Positions 51,533-60,168 of a DNA stretch of 64,000 nucleotides are shown here, piece after piece. Location: positions 1-64,000 of the forward strand of contig NZ_FWXD01000021.1 in the NCBI RefSeq assembly GCF_900176275.1. The letters run 5' to 3'. The notes below the pieces were generated by a model that saw only the letters and a program-made list of their open reading frames with translations, did no database searches and was not told the DNA's origin. Positions within the stretch are counted from its first letter, which is position 1. Every line of letters starts with the position of its first letter. This DNA comes from Andreprevotia lacus DSM 23236. GTDB taxonomy: Bacteria > Pseudomonadota > Gammaproteobacteria > Burkholderiales > Chitinibacteraceae. Position numbers and translations under genes: made by a program.

Positions 51533-54128
51533 GCGGGTTATCGCGGCGCAGTTCGTCGAAGAAGTGCTTGTGCGGTACGTCTTCATCCGATTCCTCGTGC
51601 TTGTCGTGCATGAAGGAGCGCGTACGCACCGTCTTCATGTCGCCCTTGTTGCGCCACTGACGCAGGCTGCGCAACTGGCTGTCACCGGTCGAGCCGGAGG
51701 CCGTATCGGCAAAGCTCAGCTGCAGGTTGGCCCAATCATTGAAGTCGTTCAGCGTACCCAAAGTGCTGTCTGCATTCAGGTCCAGCGCATAGCTGCCGGC
51801 GTTCAGCGAAAGGCTGTTGTTCCAGTCGGCATACACGCCGCTTTGCGCGCCACGCCCGATCAGGTCGGACTCCAGCAGGGCATTTTCGTTCAACGCCTTG
51901 CCACTGCCGTCCGAGTAGTCGATGCGATAGCTGGCACCGCACGGACCACCTTCCAGGCCGCAACTGCTCAGGTTGTGGTAGCCCTTGTTGTAGTAGTAAC
52001 GCTGAATCGCGCTCTCCGAGGTCGGATCACTGCCCAGGCCCTGTAACTGATACAGGTAGTTCATGATGCTGTAGTAGTTGGGCTTGTAGTTGGTGTTCTC
52101 GTTGCCGCCGTGGCGCAGGCCAAGGTTGTGGCCCAGCTCGTGCATGATGGTGCCGGCCTGATAGTTGATCAGCTTGTAGCGGCTGCTGCTGGTCGAGCTG
52201 TTCAGGCCCCATTTTCCCAAGGCCACAAGCACGTCATTGCCGCCGATTTCCGCCACGCCGGACGAACCGGCGCTGCCATCGGCATTGCGGCTGCTGCCCA
52301 CCAGCAGGTAGTGGAAAATCTGCCGGCGGCGGATATCCATGCTGCTGGCCTTGTAGTCGGCCAATGCCACACAACCGCTGGGCGGGCTGAGGTCGACGCA
52401 GCTGGCGTAGGTCACCTGCTTGCCGCCACCGAGGTTGAAGTCGGCCGGACTGAAGCTGCTGCTGTACAGATTGCCCACGTCGAAGAACACGCCGTAGCCG
52501 CGCTTGGCAAACGCAGCCGTCACAGCCTGCAGCGCTTCGCGCTGTGGCTTGATGCCTTCATCGGTGCTTTGCATGTAATCCACCTGGATCAGGATGTCCG
52601 GGTGGCCGGCACGCACGCCGATGCTGTACAAATCGAGGCCGCCATAGGTACCGCCTGCTACTTCGGCGGTGTCGGGAATGCCGTCGTCGTCGTCATCGCG
52701 CGCATCGGCTGGCACGTCGTTGCGGCCACCCGGGGTCGAGAACGGTGCGACGATCCAGTCTGCCGCGCTGTGCGTGTTGCTGGCTTGCGTGTAGTAGCGT
52801 ACCAGCGACTTGCCATAGACGGCCGGAATGGCGCTGGCGCTGTTGCCGGTCCAGGCGCCGGTGGTCAGCGGGGCGGCGCTGCTGCTGCCGAAGCGCACGA
52901 AATCGACGGTCTGGCCGTTGCGGGTCAACTCGATTGCACCGGCGCTGCTGGTCCAGTACGGCGCACCGCTGCTGCCGGTCACGTATTGAATCTGGCTGGT
53001 ATTGGCTTGGCCGGTGCCGCTGCTCGATTTGGCTGCGACCACCATGAAGCCCTTGGCCGGTACGCTGCCGCTCAGCGCAAAGTCGCTCGGCGTGCTGCTG
53101 CTGGATGTACGCACGCGTGCATTCACGCCGCTGAGCGATACCGCTGCATCGGTGGGGTTGTAGATTTCGAACCAGCTGCCGGTACCGCTCGGGTCGCTGG
53201 AGACCTCGTTGATCCACAGCGTACCGCTGCTTGGTGCCGGTGTCGGTGTTGCAGTAGGGACTGGCGTCGCAGCCGGTGCAGGTGTGGCGGTCGGTGTCGC
53301 TGTTGGCACCGGGGTGGCTGTAGGTTTGGGCGTAGCGGTTGCCGCAGGCGTAGGTGTGGCCATCGGCGCAGGCGTTGCTGTCGGCTGGGGTGTTGCGGTG
53401 GGCTTGGGCGTTGCCGTGGCTACTGGTGTCGGCGTAGCACTGGGTAGTGGTGTTGCCGTTGGCGCAGGCGTGGCTGTTGGCTTGGGTGTTGCGCTAGGGG
53501 CAACGGTCGCGGTCGGTGTCGGCGCAGATGTAGTCGCCGAGCAGGCGCCCAGATCGGTCCACGGTTTGCCGCTGCCGGTAGGGCCTGAATTGGTGGCCGG
53601 GTCGTTGCCCTGCGTCCACCAGTTGGCCTGATAAGTGTGTCCATTCCGGCTGACCTTGCTGCCGCTCAGGTAGGCGGTCGCGGCATTCCATTCTGCCGCG
53701 CTGCAGCCGGTGGTGCCGGGTGTTGCGGTCGCGGTCGGCGCGCTGGTCGGTGTTGCCGTCGGCAGCGGTGTGGCGGTTGCTGCGGGTATAGGCGTCGCTG
53801 TTGGCTTGGGGGTCGGCGTAGCGGCAGGGGCAAGCGTCGCAGTCGGTGTTGCTGTGGGTGCTGGTGTGGCGGTCGGCTTTGGCGTTGCTGTCGGGGCCGG
53901 TGTGGCGCCGGCGCTGGCGCCCAGATCCTGCCACAGCGTCGGCGTGGTGCTCGGATACCAGCCCGCGCCGGTGTAGGCGGTGTGTGTTGCCTGGCACTTG
54001 TAGTCGTGACCCAGATAGGAAACGATCGTCCCAGCGGTGTAGGTGCTGCCTTCCTGCCAGGCGGGATAGGCGGCATAGGCATGGCTTGCCGCCGTGGCCA
54101 GCAGGGCCACGCTCAGATAATGCTTCAT
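51513..54128 (-). CDS. Secreted metzincin protease with two chitin-binding modules and a lamin-tail domain
   Basis: An 871-residue modular exoenzyme. Signal peptide to about residue 20; CBM5/12-like module 1 (about 21-70, YPAWQEGSTYTAGTIVSYLG); Pro/Thr linker; CBM5/12-like module 2 (about 141-197, with ANWWTQGNDP); a 100-residue PTATP linker; a lamin-tail domain (about 303-465, LWINEVSSDPSGTGSWFEIYN-type); an acidic DDDDDGIPD calcium-type loop (about 478-486); and a metzincin domain with HELGHNLGLRH (663-673) and the Met-turn YSIMNY. The last 45 residues are highly charged. It is predicted to digest protein in chitinous material. The ATG at 54128 has AAGGA at a good distance; one three codons upstream is too close. 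Confidence 0.92.
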   Translation of the reverse strand: MKHYLSVALLATAASHAYAAYPAWQEGSTYTAGTIVSYLGHDYKCQATHTAYTGAGWYPSTTPTLWQDLGASAGATPAPTATPKPTATPAPTATPTATLAPAATPTPKPTATPIPAATATPLPTATPTSAPTATATPGTTGCSAAEWNAATAYLSGSKVSRNGHTYQANWWTQGNDPATNSGPTGSGKPWTDLGACSATTSAPTPTATVAPSATPKPTATPAPTATPLPSATPTPVATATPKPTATPQPTATPAPMATPTPAATATPKPTATPVPTATPTATPAPAATPVPTATPTPAPSSGTLWINEVSSDPSGTGSWFEIYNPTDAAVSLSGVNARVRTSSSSTPSDFALSGSVPAKGFMVVAAKSSSGTGQANTSQIQYVTGSSGAPYWTSSAGAIELTRNGQTVDFVRFGSSSAAPLTTGAWTGNSASAIPAVYGKSLVRYYTQASNTHSAADWIVAPFSTPGGRNDVPADARDDDDDGIPDTAEVAGGTYGGLDLYSIGVRAGHPDILIQVDYMQSTDEGIKPQREALQAVTAAFAKRGYGVFFDVGNLYSSSFSPADFNLGGGKQVTYASCVDLSPPSGCVALADYKASSMDIRRRQIFHYLLVGSSRNADGSAGSSGVAEIGGNDVLVALGKWGLNSSTSSSRYKLINYQAGTIMHELGHNLGLRHGGNENTNYKPNYYSIMNYLYQLQGLGSDPTSESAIQRYYYNKGYHNLSSCGLEGGPCGASYRIDYSDGSGKALNENALLESDLIGRGAQSGVYADWNNSLSLNAGSYALDLNADSTLGTLNDFNDWANLQLSFADTASGSTGDSQLRSLRQWRNKGDMKTVRTRSFMHDKHEESDEDVPHKHFFDELRRDNPRAQQDD

Positions 54129-54521
54129 CTCGTCCATCTTCCTTGGTTTGGTATTGTCGCCCGGTTTTTATGGTGGTGCGGGCTGTGCGGGCGATTGTAA
54201 GGAAATGCTGATGGAATGGATAGTTTTAGTGCGGACAAATTTGTCTTTTTGCGACAAACGGCCCGTATCATGCCGGCCGGGCCATTGCGTTGCCTGTCGA
54301 GTGCCGCGATAAACCAATCCCGGACGCGTACCCGCGTGATGGTAGCCACCCCAGCATGCCGCTACCTGCTTGATCATCAAGGTTTTTTGGGCTGGCGCGG
54401 TGGCTGGCTTGGTCAGGGGGCTGTGTGGGGTGGGAGTCGCCTTGGACTGCACCCGGCTGCGTGACAGGGACAACGACCGCTTTTGTCGCCAAGCAACCCG
54501 CCGCAGCCCGGTACCGGCAGG
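54129..54521. other. Intergenic region between the protease and cyclophilin genes
   Basis: This 393-base gap contains no gene I can support. It should hold the protease promoter, read leftwards. A perfect 12-bp palindrome GACAAATTTGTC lies at 54234-54245, with a second, partial copy of its half site (GACAAA) 8 bases to the right. These are the only regulator-site-like sequences visible. The part from 54300 to 54520 is GC-rich and without clear signals. Confidence 0.5.
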
Positions 54522-55139
54522 CTATTTGCGTTTGCAGCTACGCAGATAATCCAGTTGCGGAAAGTTTTTCTGCAGATAGGCTGCACCATCGGCTGCAGCG
54601 ATTTTCTGCGGGTCCGGCCCGTGGCCCCAAGGCGGCATGTCGCCATAGCCGGTGTTGAACTGGCCCAAGACCTTGTCCAGCGACGGGCCGCTCACATAGC
54701 CGATCGGTGCTTCCCACGGCTGGGTGCCGAGTGAATCGACTTTTTCGCCCAGTGTGAAGAACAGGTGATTGGTGCGACTGCCGGGGCCACTGCCGGCAAA
54801 GCTGATATAACCGCGCTTGAAGCTGCGCCGTGCCGGCTGCAGCGGGTCGTCGGCCAGCGGCACGTAGCTCTTGGCGTCCTTGCTCGGCGGTACGGTGCCG
54901 AACTGGCACAGGAAGCCGTTCACACAGCGGAACAGCGGCACATCCTTGAAGAATCCGTCATCGACCATCTGCGCGAAGCGCGCGGCACCCAGTGGCGCCC
55001 AGGTCGGCTCGATGGTGATGTCGAGATCGCCCTTGGTGGTCTTGCACTGCACCTTGATCGCCGGTGGCTTGGCGGTCTGGGCATAGCCGCTGCTACAGAA
55101 GGCGAGGGCAAGCAGGGTGGCGGTCAGGATGGGCTTCAT
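54522..55139 (-). CDS. Exported cyclophilin-type peptidyl-prolyl isomerase
   Basis: A 205-residue protein. Signal peptide MKPILTATLLALAFCSSGYA, then a cyclophilin barrel: KGDLDITIEPTWAPLGAARF (about 42-61), GFFKDVPLFRCVNGFLCQFG (about 68-87), FAGSGPGSRTNHLFFTLG (about 118-135). The usual active-site Arg is kept in FRCV, and SRTNHLFF takes the place of the common SGGSQFFI. Two cysteines in RCVNGFLC may alter the site. It would catalyse proline isomerisation in the periplasm. It stands alone. Confidence 0.87.
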   Translation of the reverse strand: MKPILTATLLALAFCSSGYAQTAKPPAIKVQCKTTKGDLDITIEPTWAPLGAARFAQMVDDGFFKDVPLFRCVNGFLCQFGTVPPSKDAKSYVPLADDPLQPARRSFKRGYISFAGSGPGSRTNHLFFTLGEKVDSLGTQPWEAPIGYVSGPSLDKVLGQFNTGYGDMPPWGHGPDPQKIAAADGAAYLQKNFPQLDYLRSCKRK

Positions 55140-55253
55140 GGCAATACCGTGGCGGGGCAACAGGGGAATCGTGCCATCGTCGGGGGCCGGAGGCGATGGC
55201 GTCAAGCGCATGGGCCACATGCGGCACGCTTGTGGCGAATACTCAACACCAAA

Positions 55254-55967
55254 TTACTGAATAAGTCTCTCGACGAAATAGCCTTCGCAACTGGAAAATT
55301 CCATCTCCGGCGGATAGTTCGTACGCCAACGAGATTCATACTCAAGCGCACGTGCACGGCCTTGCGACGGCAGAGCCTCAATCTCTGCCCGCCGTTGAAC
55401 CTCGGTGATAATGCGGGACAGATTGCTGAACGTAATCCACGGTGGTCCACAATATTCACTCAGGTATTGGCATACCGTTTGGTAGCTTTCACCCTCCCAG
55501 ATCATTTCAGTTGCCCCAGAGGCTCGCGTGGCATTGTCGCCGAGATAGATCGCAGTCGTGGAGCGAGCAAGAGGAGCTAGCTGCAGCAGCCACTGTCGAA
55601 GCTGGCGATGCACTGCCGGCCGCTCTGCAGCCCATTGAAGCCGAACCGGCGTACCTATCATCAAGGCGCCACGGTTTGCGTGAAGTGAATACAGAGTAGG
55701 CCAGCCAGCTGTTGACGCGTCTAATTCCAGATTCGGATGTGCTTCATCTGCGCCCTGCAGGATCAGCAGTCCCTCGTTCCGATTGCCACCAACTGCAAAG
55801 GTCCAGGTTGTAGAAGTGATCTCCGCAGTGGCCTCTTGCTTGTGTGGGGAGGGCAAATCGCTGATTGCAAGCCTGGGCGGCGCACTGATGTCTCTATTCA
55901 GCAGTGCGTCTAGTCGCAGGAGCTCATCATCTGATAGCCCGTGATCCAGAATCACCATCAAATTCAC
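55254..55967 (-). CDS. Unrecognised protein overlapping the FNT transporter gene
   Basis: About 237 residues, without signal peptide or membrane segment. It starts within the end of the transporter gene; an AGGAGGAG site at 55978-55985 fits the GTG at 55967 (or a TTG at 55973) better than the ATG at 55958. Visible features are a short acidic N-terminus (LSDDELLRLDALLNRD), a beta-rich middle (TWTFAVGGNRNEGLLILQG) and a C-terminal WRTNYPPEMEFSSCEGYFVE. The family is unknown to me. Its size and position resemble immunity-type or accessory proteins, but nothing proves this. Confidence 0.55.
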   Translation of the reverse strand: MNLMVILDHGLSDDELLRLDALLNRDISAPPRLAISDLPSPHKQEATAEITSTTWTFAVGGNRNEGLLILQGADEAHPNLELDASTAGWPTLYSLHANRGALMIGTPVRLQWAAERPAVHRQLRQWLLQLAPLARSTTAIYLGDNATRASGATEMIWEGESYQTVCQYLSEYCGPPWITFSNLSRIITEVQRRAEIEALPSQGRARALEYESRWRTNYPPEMEFSSCEGYFVERLIQ

Positions 55968-56868
55968 ACCCAAGAATCTCCTCCTGCAAAGGGTTGCTTT
56001 CGCGCAGCGTCTCTGGTTGATGTGCAAATTGCTTGTCCTGCCGGTTGGTGGCGCGATCCACGTTAACCGTGGCCACCGCTGCAGGTGCGCTGTACAGCCA
56101 AGCATACGGCAGGCCAACCATGATTGCACCGCCGACAATATTGCCCAAGGTGGCTGGAATGAGGTTGTGGATGATGAAGTCGCCAGTTGTTACATCAAGG
56201 CCGGCCAGCATGGCCGCAGGCACGAAGAACAGGTTGGCGATACTGTGCTCCATGCCCAGTGCGACGAAGGCCATCACTGGCAGCCAGATGCCCGCCATGC
56301 GTCCCAGTGTGTCCTTGGCCGAATAGCCCTGCCAGGCGGCGATGCAGACCAGCATATTGGCCAGCACGCCCTTCATGAAAACCACCATGAAGGGCTGATC
56401 CAGCTTGTGTGCCGCCAGCTTTTGCACAAAAACGGCTGCGGGCTGGCTGGCGTCGAGCAGCCCGGTGAGGTGGGCAAAGCAATACGCCGTAAACAGCGCG
56501 CCAAGCAAGTTGCCGGCGTAGGATAGCGCCCACACGCGCAAGACCTCCCGCCCGGCGATGCGCCGCCTGAACCACGGCACCATTTGCGTGGCGCAGTTGG
56601 AGGTGAACAGATCGGCGCCGGTCAGTACCACGGCAATGAAGCCGACCGGAAAGACCGCGCCGAACAGCAGCTTGGCGAGGCCGGGGTTCTGCGCCGCCAG
56701 GGTGCCGGCCCCTCCTGCGATGACCAGCGCCAGCAGCGCCCCTACCGCGATATAGACCCCACCGAGAAAGGCCATCACCACAAGACGCGGCGCGCTCAGC
56801 CCAGCCTTGGCGCGGGCCGTGTCGTCGATGTAGTCAACCAGGGCAGGTGGGGTCAGTAGCTGGGGCAT
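55927..56868 (-). CDS. Formate/nitrite (FNT) family transporter
   Basis: A 313-residue membrane protein with six helices and the FNT motifs GADLFTSNC (about 89-97), the narrow-site Leu/Phe region, VCIAAWQGYSAKD (about 177-189) and GMEHSIANLFFVP (His about 209, the conserved central residue of the pore). It would move formate, nitrite or a related monovalent anion with a proton. The last 40 residues are polar, unlike the family core, and overlap the start of the next gene, which suggests a late extension of the reading frame. It is divergent from the DUF2127 gene. Confidence 0.92.
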   Translation of the reverse strand: MPQLLTPPALVDYIDDTARAKAGLSAPRLVVMAFLGGVYIAVGALLALVIAGGAGTLAAQNPGLAKLLFGAVFPVGFIAVVLTGADLFTSNCATQMVPWFRRRIAGREVLRVWALSYAGNLLGALFTAYCFAHLTGLLDASQPAAVFVQKLAAHKLDQPFMVVFMKGVLANMLVCIAAWQGYSAKDTLGRMAGIWLPVMAFVALGMEHSIANLFFVPAAMLAGLDVTTGDFIIHNLIPATLGNIVGGAIMVGLPYAWLYSAPAAVATVNVDRATNRQDKQFAHQPETLRESNPLQEEILGCEFDGDSGSRAIR

Positions 56869-57067
56869 GATAGGCTCGCAAGGCGGCGCACCGGGGCGCG
56901 GGCAGTGCCGGATGGCACATGAGGCCATCATGCCCGCCCGGGGCATGACGCTGCTTGCGACAGATCAAGACCGGCGCGAAATAGCCGCTGATTTGTACGG
57001 CGGGTATGGATTTTTAACCGGCAGGCCGCATTGTGCTGAGTGTGCCGTGATGGCCGCAGGAGACATC

Positions 57068-57604
57068 GTGACCCGGATAGCAGAATTCAATGCCCGCCAT
57101 GCCGAGGAAATGCGCGCCATGCCCTCGCGGCGGCGGCGCACACTGCGGGCGATTGCGATTTTCGAGGCGGTAAAGGGCGTTCTGGCGCTGGCTGGCGCCA
57201 TTGGCCTGCTCAGTCTGTTGCATCACGATCTGCGCCATGTGGCACTGGAGGTGATTGGCTGGTTCAAGCTCAATCCAGCGGGGCAGCATCCGATGATGCT
57301 GTTGCACTACGCCGATGTGCTGAACCAGACCAATCCTTATGCCTTGATCGGGCTGGCGGCCGGCTATGTATCGATCCGGCTGGCCGAGGCTTATGGACTG
57401 TGGTTCGACCTGGCCTGGGCCGAGTGGCTGGGCGCGCTGTCGGGGGCGCTCTATCTGCCGTTTGAAATCCATCACCTGTTGGTGCATCCGCACTGGAGCA
57501 GCGTATTGATCCTGCTTGGCAACCTGTTGGTGGTGGCTTATTTGGGCGTGCAGCTCTGGCGCCGTCGACAGGTGCATCACGCCATGGCTGGGTCGCAAAC
57601 ATGA
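57068..57604 (+). CDS. DUF2127 membrane protein
   Basis: A 178-residue protein. It starts at a GTG with CAGGAG six bases upstream; a longer frame lacks one. Four hydrophobic segments follow an Arg-rich start (MPSRRRRTLRAIAIFEAVKG, LAGAIGLLSLL, YALIGLAAGYVSI, VLILLGNLLVVAYLGVQLW), with AEWLGALSGALYLPFEIHHLL, the DUF2127 signature. The family function is unknown. The stop overlaps the next gene by four bases (ATGA). Confidence 0.85.
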   Translation: MTRIAEFNARHAEEMRAMPSRRRRTLRAIAIFEAVKGVLALAGAIGLLSLLHHDLRHVALEVIGWFKLNPAGQHPMMLLHYADVLNQTNPYALIGLAAGYVSIRLAEAYGLWFDLAWAEWLGALSGALYLPFEIHHLLVHPHWSSVLILLGNLLVVAYLGVQLWRRRQVHHAMAGSQT

Positions 57605-58140
57605 GGCATGCGGCGTTCTTCCGCAATCTAAACCTTGGCCGGACACACGCCCCGAACCGGACCCAGTTTGAGGCCGCATTCCACGATGCTGGCAGCGACT
57701 TTGCTGCCTCCTTCCTGACCAACGGCACCATGGTCTTCGAGGCCGCCGATGCGACTGATGCGCAGGCCTTGGTTGAACGGGCGATTGCACGGCTGGTCGC
57801 CGTTTGCGGCCTGCGCGAGCCAGCACTGGTGCGTGATCTGCCATATCTCGCCCGGCTGGTTGCCAGCGATCCGTTTGCAGACGTTGATCGCGCCACGGTC
57901 TACGACTGCTATGCCACCTTCATGTCACCGCAGGTGCTGATCGGTGCCGATACGCCGCACCGCAATGCCAAGGGTGATGTGGAAGTACTGCGCTATACCG
58001 CAGGCGAGGCATTGACGCTGGCGCGCCAGTTCGGCGCCAGCCCCGGCAGCCCGAATGCCTTCATTGAAAAGCAGTTCGGCCTGCCGGCGACCACGCGGGC
58101 GTGGAACACGGTTGTACGGCTGGTGGCGAAATTTGCTTGA
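57601..58140 (+). CDS. DUF1697 family protein
   Basis: A 179-residue protein that begins RHAAFFRNLNLGRTHAPNRTQF, the start of DUF1697 proteins ('ALLRGINVG' pattern). Later NGTMVFEA and NAFIEKQFGLPATTRAWNTV (about 153-172) match the family's C-terminal TTRNWNTV box. No function is known. It is translationally coupled to the DUF2127 gene upstream. Confidence 0.85.
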   Translation: MRHAAFFRNLNLGRTHAPNRTQFEAAFHDAGSDFAASFLTNGTMVFEAADATDAQALVERAIARLVAVCGLREPALVRDLPYLARLVASDPFADVDRATVYDCYATFMSPQVLIGADTPHRNAKGDVEVLRYTAGEALTLARQFGASPGSPNAFIEKQFGLPATTRAWNTVVRLVAKFA

Positions 58141-58168
58141 TGCGGGCGGTATTACCGGTGCTGCTTGA

Positions 58169-58933
58169 TCAGCTGCGCTGATCTTCCCCTGGCAGCGGCT
58201 TGCGGTCGAACTCGACCGCTGCGCGACAAACCCCACGCAAGATATCCACTTCCTCCCGCTCCAGCTGCGCGCGCAAAAACAGCCGGCGCAGACGCGGCAT
58301 CAGCCGCTTGGGCGCGTGCGGTTTGAGAAAGTTGATCCGGATCAGCGTTTCTTCCAGGTGCACCAGAAAGCGCTCGACGTAATCGTGATCGGCCAGCTCG
58401 CGCTTTTCTTCCAGATAGCTCACATCATCGAGCAGGCTGGCGCGCAGCTCATAAGTGAGCACCTGCACCGCCTGTGCCAGATTCAGGCTGGAATAATCCG
58501 GATTGGTGGGGATGGTGACCAGCCGGTTGCATTGCTGCACTTCATCAATGGTCAGCCCGCTGGTTTCCGCGCCGAACAACAGGGCGATTTCGCCGCCTTG
58601 CTGTGCTTCGCCCAGCAGCTCCGGCACCAATTGGCGCGGCGTATGCAATGGTTGCACCAGCTCGCGCCGACGCGCCGTCATCGCCACCTGCAAGGTGGTG
58701 CCGGCCAGCGCTTTTTCGACGCTATCGACTACCACGGCATTCTCCAGCACATCGTTGGCGCTGCTGGCCAGCGAGGTCGCCACCTCGGATGGAAACTCCT
58801 TGGGGTTGACCAGATACAGCCTGGACAGCCCCATGGTTTTCATTGCCCTTGCGGTTGAGCCGATATTGCCGGGATGGCTGGTGTGCGAGAGCACGACGCG
58901 GATGTTGTGGAGGCAATCGGTGGGGCTGGACAT
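58169..58933 (-). CDS. trmJ: tRNA (cytidine/uridine-2'-O-)-methyltransferase
   Basis: A 254-residue SPOUT methyltransferase. The N-terminal motif RVVLSHTSHPGNIGSTARAM (about 10-29), the middle LLFGAETSGLT (about 117-127) and the knot motif VTIPTNPDYSSLNLAQAVQVL (about 138-158) are the three SPOUT boxes. The C-terminal helical extension with HPRLRRLF-like segment is typical of TrmJ, which methylates the ribose at position 32 of several tRNAs. The ATG at 58933 is best; the frame extends upstream without homology. It is divergent from suhB. Confidence 0.93.
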   Translation of the reverse strand: MSSPTDCLHNIRVVLSHTSHPGNIGSTARAMKTMGLSRLYLVNPKEFPSEVATSLASSANDVLENAVVVDSVEKALAGTTLQVAMTARRRELVQPLHTPRQLVPELLGEAQQGGEIALLFGAETSGLTIDEVQQCNRLVTIPTNPDYSSLNLAQAVQVLTYELRASLLDDVSYLEEKRELADHDYVERFLVHLEETLIRINFLKPHAPKRLMPRLRRLFLRAQLEREEVDILRGVCRAAVEFDRKPLPGEDQRS

Positions 58934-59103
58934 GGGTGGGCAGGGCGGAAACAAAGTCGTCATTTTACCCGGCATCGTTGCCGCCTGCCTGCCCGGGTGA
59001 CGAAACTGCAGCCGGTTGCTGCCAAACCGGCAATACCCCGGTAGAATGGCGGCCAGTTGATTTGATCTCGATCTTTAGAAGCTGAACGGGCCAGGGTTTT
59101 ACG

Positions 59104-59173
59104 CCAGACCCCGCCCGCGACACCGCTGCATCGTTTTTGTAGACCACCCGTCCATGACGGTGTGGGCGGTTTT
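59104..59173 (+). promoter_or_regulatory. Structured leader region upstream of suhB
   Basis: In the 275 bases between trmJ and suhB, CCACCCGTC (59144-59152) can pair with GACGGTGTGG (59156-59165) in front of a TTTT run, giving a terminator-like hairpin. The segment CCGCCC at 59111-59116 can instead pair with GGGCGG at 59164-59169. The two pairings exclude each other, as in an attenuator. The suhB ATG is 35 bases downstream. Confidence 0.35.
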
Positions 59174-59208
59174 GTTGTTTCAGCTTCGCTCATAACAGGA
59201 AAACCGCC

Positions 59209-59991
59209 ATGCATCCGATGCTCAATACGGCCGTACGTGCCGCCCGCCGCGCCGCCTCCGTCATCCAGCGCGCGTCCAACAATCTGGACGTGATCACCGC
59301 CGAGAAGAAAGGCCACAACGATTTCGTTTCCGAAGTCGACCGCGCTGCCGAGCAGGCCATCATCGAAACCATCCTCGAAGCGTATCCCTCGCATGCGATC
59401 CACGCCGAGGAATCGGGCAATCGCGGCAATTCCGAATACACCTGGATCATCGATCCGCTTGATGGCACCACCAACTTCCTGCACGGTTTTCCGCAATACG
59501 CCATTTCGATTGCGCTCGAACACAAGGGCGTGATTACCCAGGCCGTGGTCTACGACCCGAACCGCAACGATCTGTTTACCGCCACCCGTGGCGTGGGCGC
59601 CTTCCTGAATGACCGCCGCATCCGTGTCTCCAAGGCACGCGAGCTGTCCGAGGCGCTGATCGGTACCGGTTTCCCGTACACCAACTTCAACAACCTCGAC
59701 GTCTACCTGAACATCTTCCGCGACATGGCGCAGAAGGCCGCCGGCGTGCGCCGCCCGGGCGCTGCCGCGCTGGATCTGGCCTATGTGGCCTGCGGTCGCT
59801 TTGATGGCTTCTTTGAATTCGACCTCAAGCTGGTCGATATCGCTGCCGGCACACTGCTGGTGCAGGAAGCGGGCGGTCTGGTTACCGACCTGAAGGGCGA
59901 AGAAAAGTATCTGGAATCGGGCGATGTGCTGTGCGGTACGCCGCGCGTGTTCGGCCAGATGCTGCAACTGATCAGTAGCCACCTGAAGTAA
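59209..59991 (+). CDS. suhB: Inositol-1-monophosphatase family protein SuhB
   Basis: A 260-residue Mg-dependent phosphatase. Metal-site motifs: [17 protein letters not shown] (about 34-50), AEESG (about 66-70), [15 protein letters not shown] (about 82-96), and [23 protein letters not shown] (about 204-226), matching the family's WD-x-x-A box with Asp retained. Beyond hydrolysing inositol phosphate, E. coli SuhB joins the rRNA antitermination complex. Its TAA is directly followed by repeat copy 3. Confidence 0.96.
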   Translation: MHPMLNTAVRAARRAASVIQRASNNLDVITAEKKGHNDFVSEVDRAAEQAIIETILEAYPSHAIHAEESGNRGNSEYTWIIDPLDGTTNFLHGFPQYAISIALEHKGVITQAVVYDPNRNDLFTATRGVGAFLNDRRIRVSKARELSEALIGTGFPYTNFNNLDVYLNIFRDMAQKAAGVRRPGAAALDLAYVACGRFDGFFEFDLKLVDIAAGTLLVQEAGGLVTDLKGEEKYLESGDVLCGTPRVFGQMLQLISSHLK

Positions 59992-60104
59992 GATCCGCGA
60001 ACAAAACCCTGCTGGCTGCGTTGCGCTCACTTGCCGCACGACTGGTACTGTCTGCGTTTCGCGCGCCTTGCCAGCACCGCTGCGTTGGGCTTTGTTGGCG
60101 GCTC
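59992..60104 (+). repeat. MITE-like 3'-end repeat, copy 3
   Basis: About 113 bp, beginning directly after the TAA stop of suhB. Ends GATCCGCGAACAAAACCC and GGGCTTTGTTGGCGGCTC are inverted repeats with a few mismatches. The core TGTCTGCGTTTCGCGCGCC then TTGCCAGCACCGCT is nearly identical to copy 1. A terminator follows 13 bases later. Confidence 0.85.
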
Positions 60105-60117
60105 AGCGCTGCGAAGT

Positions 60118-60143
60118 AAAAAAGGGGCCGCTGGCCCCTTTTT
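60118..60143. terminator. Bidirectional intrinsic terminator between suhB and smpB
   Basis: AAAGGGGCC-GCT-GGCCCCTTT is flanked by A residues on the left and T residues on the right. It serves the convergent suhB (plus) and smpB (minus) transcripts. The repeat copy therefore lies inside the suhB 3' untranslated region. Confidence 0.93.
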
Positions 60144-60168
60144 CATCGCGCGTAACTCAGGCGTGGCA

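Noticed and set aside
53200-53980. Short repeated units that could be taken for a CRISPR array or satellite
   Set aside because: They are degenerate codon repeats for Pro/Thr/Ala linkers of the metzincin protein, in frame, with no regular repeat-spacer pattern.
56867-57067. Longer N-terminus for the DUF2127 protein (67 extra codons)
   Set aside because: The upstream part has no homology or ribosome site and overlaps the divergent transporter start, whereas the GTG at 57068 has a strong CAGGAG site.
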